Numbered from the stretch's first letter, positions 44,588 through 55,422 are shown. The stretch: 64,000 nt of DNA from Symbiodinium natans (GCA_905221605.1 CAJNDS010002838.1:199716-263715); one strand, 5' to 3'. The notes: generated by a model not told the origin, from the sequence alone. Made by a program: numbers and translations.

Positions 44588-44729
44588 TCATTTTCTGTGA
44601 TGCCACCAATGGTGCTTGAACCGTACTATGACGAGTTGTATTTCCGGCAGCTGTACACCGACGGAGCGCTAACAGGCCCCGCACTCACAAACCTGATGAG
44701 CCACAGTCGCCAGTTGCAGCTTGAGTCAG
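44588..44729 (+). CDS. coding-like exon with donor
   Basis: After gccgag the frame reads VLEPYYDELYFRQLYTDGAL and ends at gagtcag|gtgggc. No domain recognised. Confidence 0.42.
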
Positions 44730-45473
44730 GTGGGCAAGTCAATCAAACTGCAGCGCTTGAAATCTCCTGGGTTCCGGTCTTAGCTCGGATGGCGCGAATC
44801 AGGCCACTTTCCAGTGTCGGTGATCAAGCCATTCTTTCCTGTGTCAGGGTTCAATCTTTTTGTTGTGTCCTTGGGAAATAGGCAGGCAGGCCTCGACAAC
44901 GTTAGTCTCAAGTTGTTCTGGCTCTCCGTCCATCATTGTTGTCCCACACGCGCTTCGGCCTTCAGCACGCTACTGTAGCACAAAGCAAACTCCCGAACAC
45001 CTGAAAAAGGCTACATCATCTGATACAGCAATAGGACTTAAGTGACAAAGCATGATCTGCTCTCCTGTGTGCGTTCCCCCTGAGTTCTTGTCGATGTCTG
45101 GGAGCGCAGCTGACGCCATCATTGCTTCTACGAGTGTGGCAGGGATCTCAGGACTGCACACCTGATCTTACGCGCTCCTTGAGCTGCCTTGAGCCGAGGT
45201 CGCAGACTCCCCCGAGTGGTTCGGGTGGTTCCCGGCAAACCAGGTTTTCACCATTCCAGGCCACCAGTCGGTATTGATGTCTCTTAGCTCCGCCTAACTA
45301 GCCCAAACCAGATTGCAACCTTTTGAACACCTGCACCTCGCCGGTTGAGTGCCAGCGCCCGTGTCTCAGTGAAGGCGGAGACATTGCGGTTGACCAGTGC
45401 AGCAAGGCCCCCACTGCATGAAGTGCTTCTCGAAGCGGCCCGAGTATGGCAAATGCCACGTGCTTCTCCGCAG

Positions 45474-45520
45474 GGCCTCCTTGACAACGCGCACAACATC
45501 TTCGACGTCAATGTCGGAGC
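45474..45520 (+). CDS. probable exon, N-I-F-D-V-N-V unit
   Basis: After ctccgcag the frame reads GLLDNAHNIFDVNVGAS, resembling V-x-V-L-D-L. Confidence 0.4.
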
Positions 45521-45616
45521 CTCGAGAGTAGTTCAGCAGATTGTGCCATATTCTGCCGATGCTCTGTGGATTTCCCCTTCAAGGAAGACATTCCCCAACT
45601 ACTGGGTGCTCACCCT

Positions 45617-45671
45617 TCCGGCCTCTTTACAGACGACGTGGCCCACTACATCATCTCCGAGGACAGTTGAT
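45617..45671 (+). CDS. exon, LFTDDVAHYIISED unit
   Basis: SGLFTDDVAHYIISEDS then stop, a match to G-F-x-D-D-x-Y-x-Y-x-x-x. Confidence 0.5.
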
Positions 45672-45943
45672 AGACTTGCCATGCTTGAGGGTTGTCAGCC
45701 TGAGAGAATGCCCGTGTCGCGAGAACACTCAGGATTCCGCCATTGTGGTCCGTTGCTTGGCCTGAACAGAGGATTTGACGGTAGGAAGAGAGGAAGACGG
45801 TAGGACGAAGCGAAGGCCATCGAAGGCCATGCCCGGATCTAACGCTGGGTTTCCCTCGAGTTCTCCCTCGAAGGACGAGAGATAGCTCCGACGAGCGCCT
45901 TCTCCAGCGTAGACCTGCACCAGGCGCTCTCTGCCCCCTCTCT

Positions 45944-45990
45944 CTGCTCTCTCTCTCTCTCTCTCTGCTTTCTCTCTCTGCTTTCTCTGT
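45944..45990. repeat. CT-rich polypyrimidine tract
   Basis: ctctctctctctctgctttctctctc just upstream of a probable acceptor (ttttccag, ttgtcag). Confidence 0.85.
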
Positions 45991-46041
45991 TTTCCAGTGC
46001 AGAGAGGGAAATGCGAACATTTTGCATGCCTTCCTTGTCAG

Positions 46042-46150
46042 GGCGGGCTGTTCGAGGGCTTCCGCGCTGGCTTTGCCACGAGCCAACATGCTGTCCTTGT
46101 GCCCTGGAACTCAAGCCCGGCCGCCCAGCGCAACCGCGCCTCCGGAAGTT
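46042..46150 (+). CDS. exon A of the last unit, GLFEGFRAGFATSQHAVLVPW
   Basis: After ccttgtcag the frame reads GLFEGFRAGFATSQHAVLVP, then W-N-S-S-P-A-A-Q, the first half of the repeat. Confidence 0.7.
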
Positions 46151-46224
46151 TGTTGCGAATCCCGAAGCCGCTGAGCTGAGCCATGCTGAGCCATGCTAAC
46201 GATTTCCAACCTGCTGCGCCTTAG

Positions 46225-46281
46225 GCCGGCTCGCCGCGTTCCACCTGTCCAACATTGAAAACCTCACCGCGCTGAGCCTGG
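46225..46281 (+). CDS. exon B of the last unit, RLAAFHLSNIENLTALSL
   Basis: Bounded by gcgccttag and ctgg|gtacga, it encodes RLAAFHLSNIENLTALSL, matching K-V-V-R-F-D-L-x-x-x-x-x-V-x-V-L-D-L. Confidence 0.72.
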
Positions 46282-46401
46282 GTACGATACGAAGCGGGTT
46301 AGATGCGAGAAATGGATCAGATAGATGCGCCCCGGCTCGCGGTGAGCGCCGCGCAGAGCAAAATTGCAAATTCTGTTTTGATGTGCAGTTGCTGTGCTTA
46401 G

Positions 46402-46493
46402 GAACCTCGCCGACTCCGACTCCGGTCTGTCGGACTTCACCAGTGGGTTTGCCTCAGAGGACTGGGTGTTTTTGGTGCCTCGCTTGTCCTACA
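46402..46493 (+). CDS. exon C, next unit, DFTSGFASEDWVFLVP with gtgagt donor
   Basis: Bounded by gtgcttag and gtgagtcc, it encodes NLADSDSGLSDFTSGFASED, then W-V-F-L-V-P-R-L-S-Y. With exon B it gives the expected D-x-x-L-x-x-F-x-x-G-F order. No later exon is evident. Confidence 0.72.
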
Positions 46494-46500
46494 GTGAGTC

Positions 46501-47080
46501 CGAGCTTGTAAGAGTTTAGAGTCCAAGAGTCACACAGTTGTAGAAAGGGGCGACTTCGAGGCGATTTTCACTGCGAATTTGGAGTGTGCAACCTCCGAAG
46601 GGTCTAGCTTCGTGTGCGCTCGTGTGGGCCGAGGTGCCTGGGTCCTTCGGCAGAGTTCCCCGCCTGCGGGCTGCCGACCTCACATTCGCGGGAAGCTCCT
46701 AGACGCCATGAGATGCCATGGGATCCAGGAGATGAGACATCAAAATCTATATACATACATCACTAAAATCTTAGACATATGTATACATATATACATATGT
46801 GGCATGGACCTTTATGTATTATTTGGCGTTCTCTCTTGTTTTGTATTTAAAAACCTATAAACAAACTAAATCCAAGAAACCTGAAGCACAAATTCACCAA
46901 TTTCGTTCTCTTAGGGTTTAGGGCTTACGATTTATAATTTACTCTTTTTTTGATGCGAACGTACAGACGCAGTCAGATGTTGGCAACGAATACTAGCTAT
47001 CACTTCTGCTCTTGCGTGGGGGATGATCCAAGCGGTCTCTCGGGTCGAGCTGCGCACCGTTGTGCGCACATTGAAGTGTC
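46501..47080. other. no supported gene; short telomere-type word at 46914
   Basis: AT-rich TA/CA patch at 46745-46800, then ttagggtttagggcttac at about 46914-46931. It marks the change from the gene-bearing part to repeat-dominated DNA. Confidence 0.4.
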
Positions 47081-47086
47081 CTGTCA

Positions 47087-47630
47087 GCTGTCGTGCCCAA
47101 TTGTTGCTTGGTGTGGATCGGCAAAGATCACTGCTACTGAAAGAGGCATCTTCTCATGAAGATGCCCTAACTCTTTCAAGACATCTACATTATCATTCAA
47201 CGCGTACAGACGTCGGTTCGACAACCTGTAAAACTTCGTACTCTTCTTCACAAACTGAAGTGGACGCGAGTCCTGCAGTGCCCTGAACCGTCTCGTGCAG
47301 AAAACACCCCCGCAGAAAATCACTGCCTTTACCGCAAGCATTGGAATCATACAACCGCACAACCCGCTACAGTCCACCTCCGCCACGGACGCACCCATGA
47401 CCGCAGAAGCCACTGCCCCGCCGATAAGGAGCCGACCAAAAAAAAGCAACGACGGCACCCATTGCAAAAGACCTGCGAAAACGTCTCGCGTAATCAGTGA
47501 CCATCATACAACAATCGGTGAACAATCTTAAGACACTATTTTTGCGGGCAACCAATAGCAACTGGTCGACCAAGCCGATGCCTGAAGACGGCACGGCTGC
47601 GGCGCCTCGGAGCTTGTCTTCCTGACTCGG
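47087..47630. repeat. direct duplication, copy 1 (about 545 bp)
   Basis: Matches 47663-48214 along its length with scattered substitutions and one 12-base insertion in copy 2. On the minus strand both copies keep a frame with a K-K-S-T-K-F and N-D-N-V-D-V-L-K-E-L segment; I do not recognise it. Most visible differences in this frame change the amino acid, so there is no sign of selection on it. Confidence 0.9.
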
Positions 47631-47662
47631 GAAACTGCTGCGGCCGACGCCAAGTCTCGCCA

Positions 47663-48214
47663 GCTGTCGTGCACAATTGTTGCTTGGTGTGTGTCGACAA
47701 AGATCACTGCTACTGAAAGAGGCTTCTTCTCATGAAGATGCCCTAACTCTTTCAAGACATCTACATTATCATTCAACGCGTACAGATGTCGGTTCGACAA
47801 TCTGTCGAACTTCGTACTCTTCTTCACAAACTGAAGTGGACGCGAGTCCTGCAGTGCCCTGAACCGTCTCGTGCAGAAAACACTCCCGCAGAAAATCACC
47901 TTGAGACACATGCCTTTACCGCAAGCATTGGAATCATGCAGCCGCACAACCCGCTACAGTCCACCTCCGCCACGGACACTCCCATGACCGCAGAAGCCAC
48001 TGCCCCGCCGAGAAGGAGCCAACAAAAAAACAGCAACGACAGCACCCATTGCAAAAGACCCGCGAAAACTTCTCGGATAATCAGTGACCATCATACAACA
48101 ATCGGTGAACAATCTTAAGACACTAACTTTGCGGACAACAAATAGCAACTCGTTGACCAAGCCGATGCCTGAAAACGGCACGGCTCCAGCGCCTCGAAGC
48201 TTGTCTTCCTCACT
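47663..48214. repeat. direct duplication, copy 2
   Basis: Begins 576 bases after copy 1 (gctgtcgtgc at 47087 and 47663). Only 32 bases separate the two copies. Its 3' end abuts the start of the 2.2-kb duplicated block. Confidence 0.9.
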
Positions 48215-49099
48215 GTGTGTTTTTGAGATTTAAAGGAGAACAAGAGAAGAGAAGGGAGAGAGAAAGGAGAGAGGAGAGATCAACAGGAATGCAACTCTAA
48301 ATGGAAGAGCAATGAAAAGAATGGAAGAGAAATGAGGACAGGCGAAATGCAAAAATCAGGCAAAGAGAAGATGGTGCTCGTTTTCATCTTTCCTCTGGTT
48401 CTTATTTTTCTCTTCTCTTGTTCATTTCCGTTAGAAAAAACAAAAGGAATAACAATGAACATGTAAGCAAACCCAGCTGATGCTCATGATTTTTTCCTTT
48501 CTCCCTCTCTCTCTCTCTCCATATATGGGCGATGGAACGGGTGTCCTTGTTGGGCCGTTTCCTGCATCTTCAAGTGAGGAACCTAAGTGTTTTCTTTTGT
48601 TCGTTTGAAGACACAGAAAGCGATTAAAAGGGACGTCCATTTTGGATTGGCAGCCAACCCAGCTGATGCTCATGATTTTGTTTTTCTCTCTCTCTCTCTC
48701 TCTATATATATGTATGGGCGATGGAACGGGTGCCCTTTTTGATCGTTTTCTGCATCTTCAAGCGAGGAAAAGGGACACCCCACAAGAAAGCACTTAGGGT
48801 GTCCCTTTTGCTTGTTTGAAGACACAGAAAGCGATTAAAAGGGACGTCCATTTTGGATTGGCAGCCAACCCAGCTGATGCTCATGAATTTTTTTTCTCTC
48901 CCTCTCTCTCTCTCTATATATATATATATATGGGCGATGGAATGTGTGTCCTTTTTGATCGTTTTCTGCATCTCCAAGCGAGGAAAAGGGACACCCCACA
49001 AGAAAGCACTTAGGGTGTCCCTTTTGCTCGTTTGAAGACACAGAAAGCGATTAAAAGGGACGCCCGTTTTGGATTGGCAGCCAACCCAGCTGATGCTCA

Positions 49100-49148
<49 letters not shown>

Positions 49149-50423
49149 TCTCTCTCCCTATATATGGGCGATGGAACAGGTGTCCTTTTAGATCGTTTTC
49201 TGCATCTTCAAGCGAAGAAAAGGGACACCACAAGAAAACACTTAGGGTGTCCCTTTTGCTCGTTTGAAGACACAGCAAGCGATTAAAAGGGGCGCCCATT
49301 TTGGATTGGCAGCAAACCCAGCTGATGCTCATGATTTATCTCTCTCCCCATATATGGGCGATGGAACGGGTGTCCTTTTTGGATCGTTTTCTGCATCTTC
49401 AAGCGAAGAAAAGGGACACCACAAGAAAACACTTAGTAAGGGTGCCCCTTTTGCTCGTTTCAAGACACAGAAAGCGATTAAAAGGGACGCCCATTTTGGA
49501 TCGGCAGCAAACCCAGCTGATGCTCATGATTTATCTCTGTCTATATATGGGCGATGGAACGGGTGTCCTTTTTGGATCGTTTTCTGCATCTTCAAGGGAG
49601 AAGGAAGGGCACCGCCCAAGAAGGAAAAGTAACATCAGATATAGGGAGGGAAATTGAAGAGCTCCTCTCTTTACTTAGTCATTCCCTTTCCTCTCTTCTT
49701 ATCTGTTGTTTTCTTCGCTTCAAAATGCAAAATAAGGGAAAAGAGATTTCCTGAAGAGGAGGGAGGGCACCTATTGAAGAGCTCCTGTCTTTACTTAGTC
49801 ATTCCCTTTCCTCTCTTATCCGTTGTTTTATTCGCTTCAAAAAGCAAAATAAGCGAAAAGAGATTTCCTGAAGAGGAGGGAGGGCACCTATCTGTAAAGA
49901 GCAATCGTTTAGAGGGGAACAGGAGAAGAGGAGCGAGAGAGAAGGACAGAGGAGAGATACAGGGAATCCAATTTCAATAGAACAGCAAAGAAAAGAATCG
50001 AGGAGAGATGAATAGAGAAGAGGGAGAGACAAAACAAGGCGCAGAGAAGACGGCACTCTTCTTTATCTATCCTCCCTCCCTTATCTCTCCCTTCCCTCTT
50101 TCTTTTCCAGATAAGAACAACTAACGAGGAATAATTATGAAAAGGAGAAGAGTAAGGAAAGGAGCAGAAGAGATAGGCCGAGAAGAGGGATATGATGAAG
50201 TACGGCAAGGTCCACGCGCAACCTCTGCTTACCCTGCCACTGTTTTATCCTGCAAGTTCCTTTCTTGCTGTTCATCAGTCAAAAAGTAACAGAAAGAGAG
50301 AAGGGAAAGGGAAGTGAGAGAGGAGAGAGAACAAGGATGCCATTTTTCTGGAAGGGTACTGGAAAGAAGAGAAGAGACAGGAAGCAAGGAGACGGAGTGA
50401 CAAAATAAAGCGCAAAGCTCTAC
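48214..50423. repeat. 2.2-kb direct segmental duplication, copy A
   Basis: Nearly identical to 51805-54008, with an offset of about 3591. Both open with gtgtgtttttgagatttaaa and end after aaaataaagcgcaaagctct. Differences are mostly in lengths of CT and TA runs. It holds no supported gene; frames reading M-S-I-S-W-V-G-C and L-S-L-S repeats are artefacts of the internal array. Confidence 0.95.
48600..49640. repeat. tandem array of five units of about 195-235 bp, hairpin-bearing (copy A)
   Basis: Unit starts (gaagacacagaaagcgatta) lie near 48608, 48819, 49035, 49267 and 49461. Each unit has gcagccaacccagctgatg, a CT microsatellite of variable length, tatatgggcgatggaac and a hairpin with arms aaaagggacaccc/gggtgtccctttt. 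Confidence 0.92.
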
Positions 50424-51804
50424 ATATATCATCTCTCCCTTGTCTCTCCCTATTCCCTTTTGATGGGACGCCCCAGAACTAAAATATTTAAATCCAGGTA
50501 TTTGAATAATTAAATTCTTTAAATTATTTAAATGGTTGGGTTTCCAGAGGAACCAATGGATTTGAATAATTAGATTATTTAGATTATTTTGGCGCCTCCT
50601 GTGAGCCAAGTCTGTGATGAAGTATGTCCCTTCTCCCCGCGGGCCACATTTGTGATGAAGTATGTCCCCTCTCCCCGTGGGCCAAATTTGTGATGAAGCA
50701 TGTCCCCTCTCCCCGTAGGCCAGGTCTGTGATCCAGCATCCCACCAGCGTGATGAAGTAGGTTCCCTCTCTTTGTGGCTGAAGTATGTCCCCTCGCCCCG
50801 TGGGCCATGTTTGTGATCCAGCCCACCAGCAGCGTGATGAAGTATATCCCCTCTCCCTGTGGGCCAAGTCTGTGATGAAGTATGTCCCTTCTCCCCATGA
50901 TGAAGTATATTTGGAAGCTGAGAGTCGTGTTTTGGTGTGGTAGATTGTGGTAGATAGAAAGGAAAGGGCATGAGAAAGTAGCGAGAGGAGCTCTTCAATT
51001 CCCTTCCTGCTTTATTGCAACACATGCCCCTCTTGTTCTTCCTTTCTTGTGTTTTTGTCATTTAGAGGAAAACAGGAGAAGAGGAGCGAGAGAGAAGGAG
51101 AGGGGAGAGATAACAGGAATCCAATTTCAATGGAATGGCAAAGAAAAGAATAGAAGAGAGATGAATAGAGAAGATGGAGAGACAAAACGAGGCGCTGAGA
51201 AGATGGCACTCTTCTTTATCTATCCTATCTCCCTTATCTCTCCCTTCCCTCTTTCTTTTCGAAATAAGAACAACTAAAGAGGAAGAATTTATGAAAAGGA
51301 GAAGAGTAAGGAAAAGAGCAGAAGAGATAGGCCGAGAAGAGGGACATGATGAAGCACGGCAAGGTCCAAGCGCAAGGAGTCACCCTCTGCTTTACCTTCC
51401 ACTGCTTTATCATACCTGTCTTGTGCTTTATCAGTTAAACGGAAACAGAAGGAGAGAAGGGAAAGGGAAGTGAGAGAGGAGAGACAACAAGGAGGCCATT
51501 TTAATTTTCTGGAAGGGTACTGAACAGAAGAGAGGAGACAAGAAACAAGGAGACGGAGGAACACAACAAGGCGCAAAGAATATGGCACTCTTCTTTGTCT
51601 ATCATCTCTCCCTTCCTTGCCCTCTCTCCTCTTCAGGAAGCCCCCTTGCCCTTATTTTGCTTGCTTTCTGAAACGACAAGGAAAACAACACATAGAAAGA
51701 GAGGAAATGGAATGAACCAATAGGCAGTGGAGCTCTTCAATTTCTTTCCCTATCTCTTTTCTTCTTTTTTCATTCTTCATTCAACAAGGAAAAGAAGCTT
51801 CCTT
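50424..51804. other. spacer between the 2.2-kb copies
   Basis: Contains an AT-rich patch with atttaaat words (50480-50590), the 38-bp repeat (50613-50910) and, at about 51055-51600, a third, more diverged copy of the 3' part of the duplicated block (compare 49910-50420). No gene. Confidence 0.75.
50613..50910. repeat. 38-bp tandem repeat
   Basis: About eight irregular copies of gtgatgaagtatgtcccctc plus tccccgtgggccaaattt. Confidence 0.88.
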
Positions 51805-52270
51805 TTGTGTGTTTTTGAGATTTAAAGGAGAACAAGAGAAGAGAAGGGAGAGAGAAAGGAGAGAGGAAAGATCAACAGGAATGCAACTCTAAATGGAAGA
51901 GCAGTGAAAAGAATGGAAGAGAAATGAGGACAGGCGAAATGCAAAAATCAGGCAAAGAGAAGATGGTGCTCGTTTTCATCTTTCCTCTGGTTCTTATTTT
52001 TCTCTTCTCTTGTTCATTTCCGTTAGAAAAAACAAAAGGAATAACAATGAACATGTAAGCAAACCCAGCTGATGCTCATGATTTTTTCCTTTCTCCCTCT
52101 CTCTCTCTATCTCCATAAATGGGCGATGGAACGGGTGTCCTTGTTGGGCCGTTTCCTGCATCTTCAAGTGAGGAACCTAAGTGTTTTCTTTTGTTCGTTT
52201 GAAGACACAGAAAGCGATTAAAAGGGACGTCCATTTTGGATTGGCAGCCAACCCAGCTGATGCTCATGAT

Positions 52271-52303
<33 letters not shown>

Positions 52304-52479
52304 GGGCGATGGAATGGGTGTCCTTTTTGATCGTTTTCTGCATCTTCAAGCGAGGAAAAGGGACACCCCACAAGAAAGCACTTAGGGTGTCCCTTTTGCT
52401 CGTTTGAAGACACAGAAAGCGATTAAAAGGGACGTCCATTTTGGATTGGCAGCCAACCCAGCTGATGCTCATGATTCTT

Positions 52480-52542
<63 letters not shown>

Positions 52543-52708
52543 GCGATGGAATGGGTGTCCTTTTTGATCGTTTTCTGCATCTTCAAGCGAGGAAAAGGGA
52601 CACCCCACAAGAAAGCACTTAGGGTGTCCTTTTTGCTCGTTTGAAGACACAGAAAGCGATTAAAAGGGACGCCCATTTTGGATTGGCAGCCAACCCAGCT
52701 GATGCTCA

Positions 52709-52744
<36 letters not shown>

Positions 52745-54008
52745 ATATATGGGCGATGGAACAGGTGTCCTTTTAGATCGTTTTCTGCATCTTCAAGCGA
52801 AGAAAAGGGACACCGCAAGAAAACACTTAGGGTGCCCCTTTTGCTCGTTTGAAGACACAGCAAGCGATTAAAAGGGGCGCCCATTTTGGATTGGCAGCAA
52901 ACCCAGCTGATGCTCATGATTTATCTCTCTCCCCATATATGGGCGATGGAACGGGTGTCCTTTTTGGATCGTTTTCTGCATCTTCAAGCGAAGAAAAGGG
53001 ACACCACAAGAAAACACTTAGTAAGGGTGCCCTTTTTGCTCGTTTCAAGACACAGAAAGCGATTAAAAGGGACGCCCATTTTGGATCGGCAGCAAACCCA
53101 GCTGATGCTCATGATTTATCTCTGTCTATATATGGGCGATGGAACGGGTGCCCTTCCTGATCGTTTTCTGCATCTTCAAGGGAGAAAGAAGGGCACCGCC
53201 CAAGAAGGAAAAGTAACATCAGATATAGGGAGGGAAATTGAAGAGCTCCTCTCTTTACTTAGTCATTCCCTTTCCTCTCTTCTTATCTGTTGTTTTCTTC
53301 GCTTCAAAAAGCAAAATAAGGGAAAAGAGATTTCCTGAAGAGGAGGGAGGGCACCTATTGAAGAGCTCCTGTCTTTACTTAGTCATTCCCTTTCCTCTCT
53401 TATCCGTTGTTTTATTCGCTTCAAAAAGCAAAATAAGCGAAAAAGAGATTTCCTGAAGAGGAGGGAGGGCACCTATCTGTAAAGAGCAATCGTTTAGAGG
53501 GGAACAGGAGAAGAGGAGCGAGAGAGAAGGACAGAGGAGAGATACAGGGAATCCAATTTCAATAGAACAGCAAAGAAAAGAATAGAAGAGAGATGAATAG
53601 AGAAAGGGGAGAGACAAAACAAGGCGCAGAGAAGATGGCACTCTTCTTTATCTATCCTCCCTCCCTTATCTCTCCCTTCCCTCTTTCTTTTCCAGATAAG
53701 AACAATTAAAGAGGACTAATTATGAAAAGGAGAAGAGTAAGGAAAAGAGCAGAAGAGATGGGCCGAGAAGAGGGATATGATGAAGTACGGCAAGGTCCAC
53801 GTGCAACGTCTGCTTACCCTGCCACTGTTTTATCCTGCAAGTTTCTTTCTTGTTGTTCATCAGTCAAAAAGTAACAGAAAGAGAGAAGGGAAAGGGAAGT
53901 GAGAGAGGCGAGAGAACAAGGATGCCATTTTTCTGGAAGGGTACTGGAAAGAAGAGAAGAGACAGGAAGCAAGGAGACGGGGTGACAAAATAAAGCGCAA
54001 AGCTCTAT
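51805..54008. repeat. 2.2-kb direct segmental duplication, copy B
   Basis: See copy A. The internal array spans about 52195-53215, with units near 52200, 52407, 52644, 52852 and 53046. Here one CT run is over 50 bases long (52485-52539), where copy A has a short CT run followed by TA. Confidence 0.95.
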
Positions 54009-54099
54009 CATCATTGTCATCACACTCTTCATCTGCATGAGTCCTTTCATTGTACTGGCATAACTTCACTGCATCAATTGCATAAAGCTTTCCCAGCAG

Positions 54100-54175
54100 A
54101 ATCATCATCTTCATCATCTTCATCATCTTCATCAGCTCCTTGATCTTGTTCATCCTCATCATCTTCATCATCTAG
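54100..54175. repeat. ATC/TTC trinucleotide tract
   Basis: Repeats of atcatcttc. Confidence 0.88.
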
Positions 54176-54296
54176 TCAGTTGTTCGCATCGTCATCATGT
54201 GTTTATGTTTTGCTGCGGTATGCAGACCCCTGTTTCTTGCAAACAAATGGCCGCGTGCCAATATTAATTGCTTGTAACCGGGCCGCGGCCCACATA

Positions 54297-54337
54297 CGCG
54301 ACATACCCCGTTACAGGGGGTATGTATCAATGGTCGC
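54297..54337. other. strong inverted repeat
   Basis: acatacccc-gttacag-ggggtatgt is a 9-bp perfect stem with a 7-base loop. Outer arms cgcgac/gtcgcg extend it with a bulge. A ggccgcggcc palindrome lies just before (54281-54290). Confidence 0.75.
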
Positions 54338-54381
54338 GGTTTTGCGACAGACCTGTTTGTTGTTGTCTGCAGGCCCCAAGT

Positions 54382-54525
54382 CTTGCTTATCGGGGGGTAA
54401 GTGTTCGTAAGTTTACAGGAGCAAATATAAGTATCCCTGAATTTGAAACCCCCTTAAACTCTTAAAGGCTGAGTACGCGGAGTGGTTCCAAGATCTTGCT
54501 TATCGGGGGGTAAGTGTTCGTAAAT
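54382..54525. repeat. 30-bp direct repeat pair, 113 bp apart
   Basis: The word cttgcttatcggggggtaag plus tgttcgtaa occurs at 54382 and 54495 without change. Confidence 0.9.
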
Positions 54526-54625
54526 TTCACCAAAAACATGACAATCTTTCCGCGGAATATGTGTCAGTAGAGCCGTGCCATAATTTAAATAATTCAAATA
54601 TTTTAAACAATCTAATAATTTTAAA

Positions 54626-54785
54626 AATTTAAATCCGAAAGGGGGGGGGACCACCCCCCCTCCCCAGAATTACATAATTAAATAATTTAAATAAGACGGG
54701 GAGGTTTCGGATTTAAATTAATTAAATTGTTTAATCCTTAGGGGGCAGGGCGGGTGGCCCCCCCCCCCCTTTTCGGATTTAAATT
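54626..54785. repeat. fold-back element, copy 1 (about 160 bp)
   Basis: The left arm (aatttaaatccgaaaggggg, then gggaccacc) is mirrored by the right arm (ggtggcccccc, then ccttttcggatttaaatt). A near copy lies at 54989-55145. Both sit in atttaaat-rich DNA. Confidence 0.75.
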
Positions 54786-54988
54786 ATTGAAATTATTGAA
54801 ATTATGTAAATAATTTAAATCCGCTCGAAGCCTTGAATAATTGTTTAAATTATTTAAATTATTTAAATCCCGGCCGAATTGGATAATTTAAATATTTTAA
54901 ATCCGAAACCTGCCCGTCATATTCAAATTTAAATTATTTGATTCCCAGGCGATTTAAAGAATTTAAATAGTTTAAATAATGAAAAATG

Positions 54989-55145
54989 ATTTAAATCCGA
55001 AAGGGGGGGGGGACCACCCCCCCTCCCCAGAATTAAATAATTTAAAAAGTGTAAATAAGACGGGGAGGTTTCGGATTTAAGTTATTTGAATTATTTAAGT
55101 CTTAGGGGGCAGGGGGGGGTGGTCCCCCCTTTTCGGATTTAAATT
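54989..55145. repeat. fold-back element, copy 2
   Basis: Same arms and the same interior word gacggggaggtttcggattt as copy 1. Confidence 0.75.
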
Positions 55146-55149
55146 ATTT

Positions 55150-55420
55150 AAATTATTTAGCATATTTAAATTATTTAAACTATTTCAATTATTTAAATTA
55201 TGTAAATTGTTGATATTATTTACAAATTATTCACATTATTTAATTCCAGGCCGAATTAAATAACTTAAGTAATTTAAATCCGAAACCTGCCCGTCATATT
55301 TATGTTATTTAATTATTTAAATAAATTTCGATACTTAAATTCTTGAAATTATTTAAATTACTTAAGTCAATCTAATTAAGTAAAAAAACAATATAAACCC
55401 AAGCAAGCACGAGAGCCCGG
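55150..55420. other. AT-rich atttaaat-type spacer
   Basis: Dense ttaaattattt words. No frame, no gene. Confidence 0.7.
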
Positions 55421-55422
55421 GG

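Larger units (their letters stand above)
18120..46493 (+). other. giant spliced locus encoding a modular 'GF-DG-YGYLVP' repeat protein (extent approximate)
   Basis: More than 40 short plus-strand segments carry pieces of one repeat of about 45-50 residues: F-x-x-G-F-x-D-G-x-Y-x-Y-L-V-P, a variable linker, G-K-V-V-R-F-D-L, an S/T-F-x-x-V-x-V-L-D-L strand and a D-x-x-L turn. They occur in all three frames, each usually preceded by AG and sometimes closed by a GT donor, as expected of exons. Sequences between them are stop-rich or satellite. I know this repeat from uncharacterised proteins of dinoflagellates and stramenopiles. The alternating hydrophobic pattern suggests beta-strand blades or a solenoid (inference). 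No signal peptide or membrane segment can be placed. It may be several adjacent genes. The individual exons follow. Confidence 0.7.
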
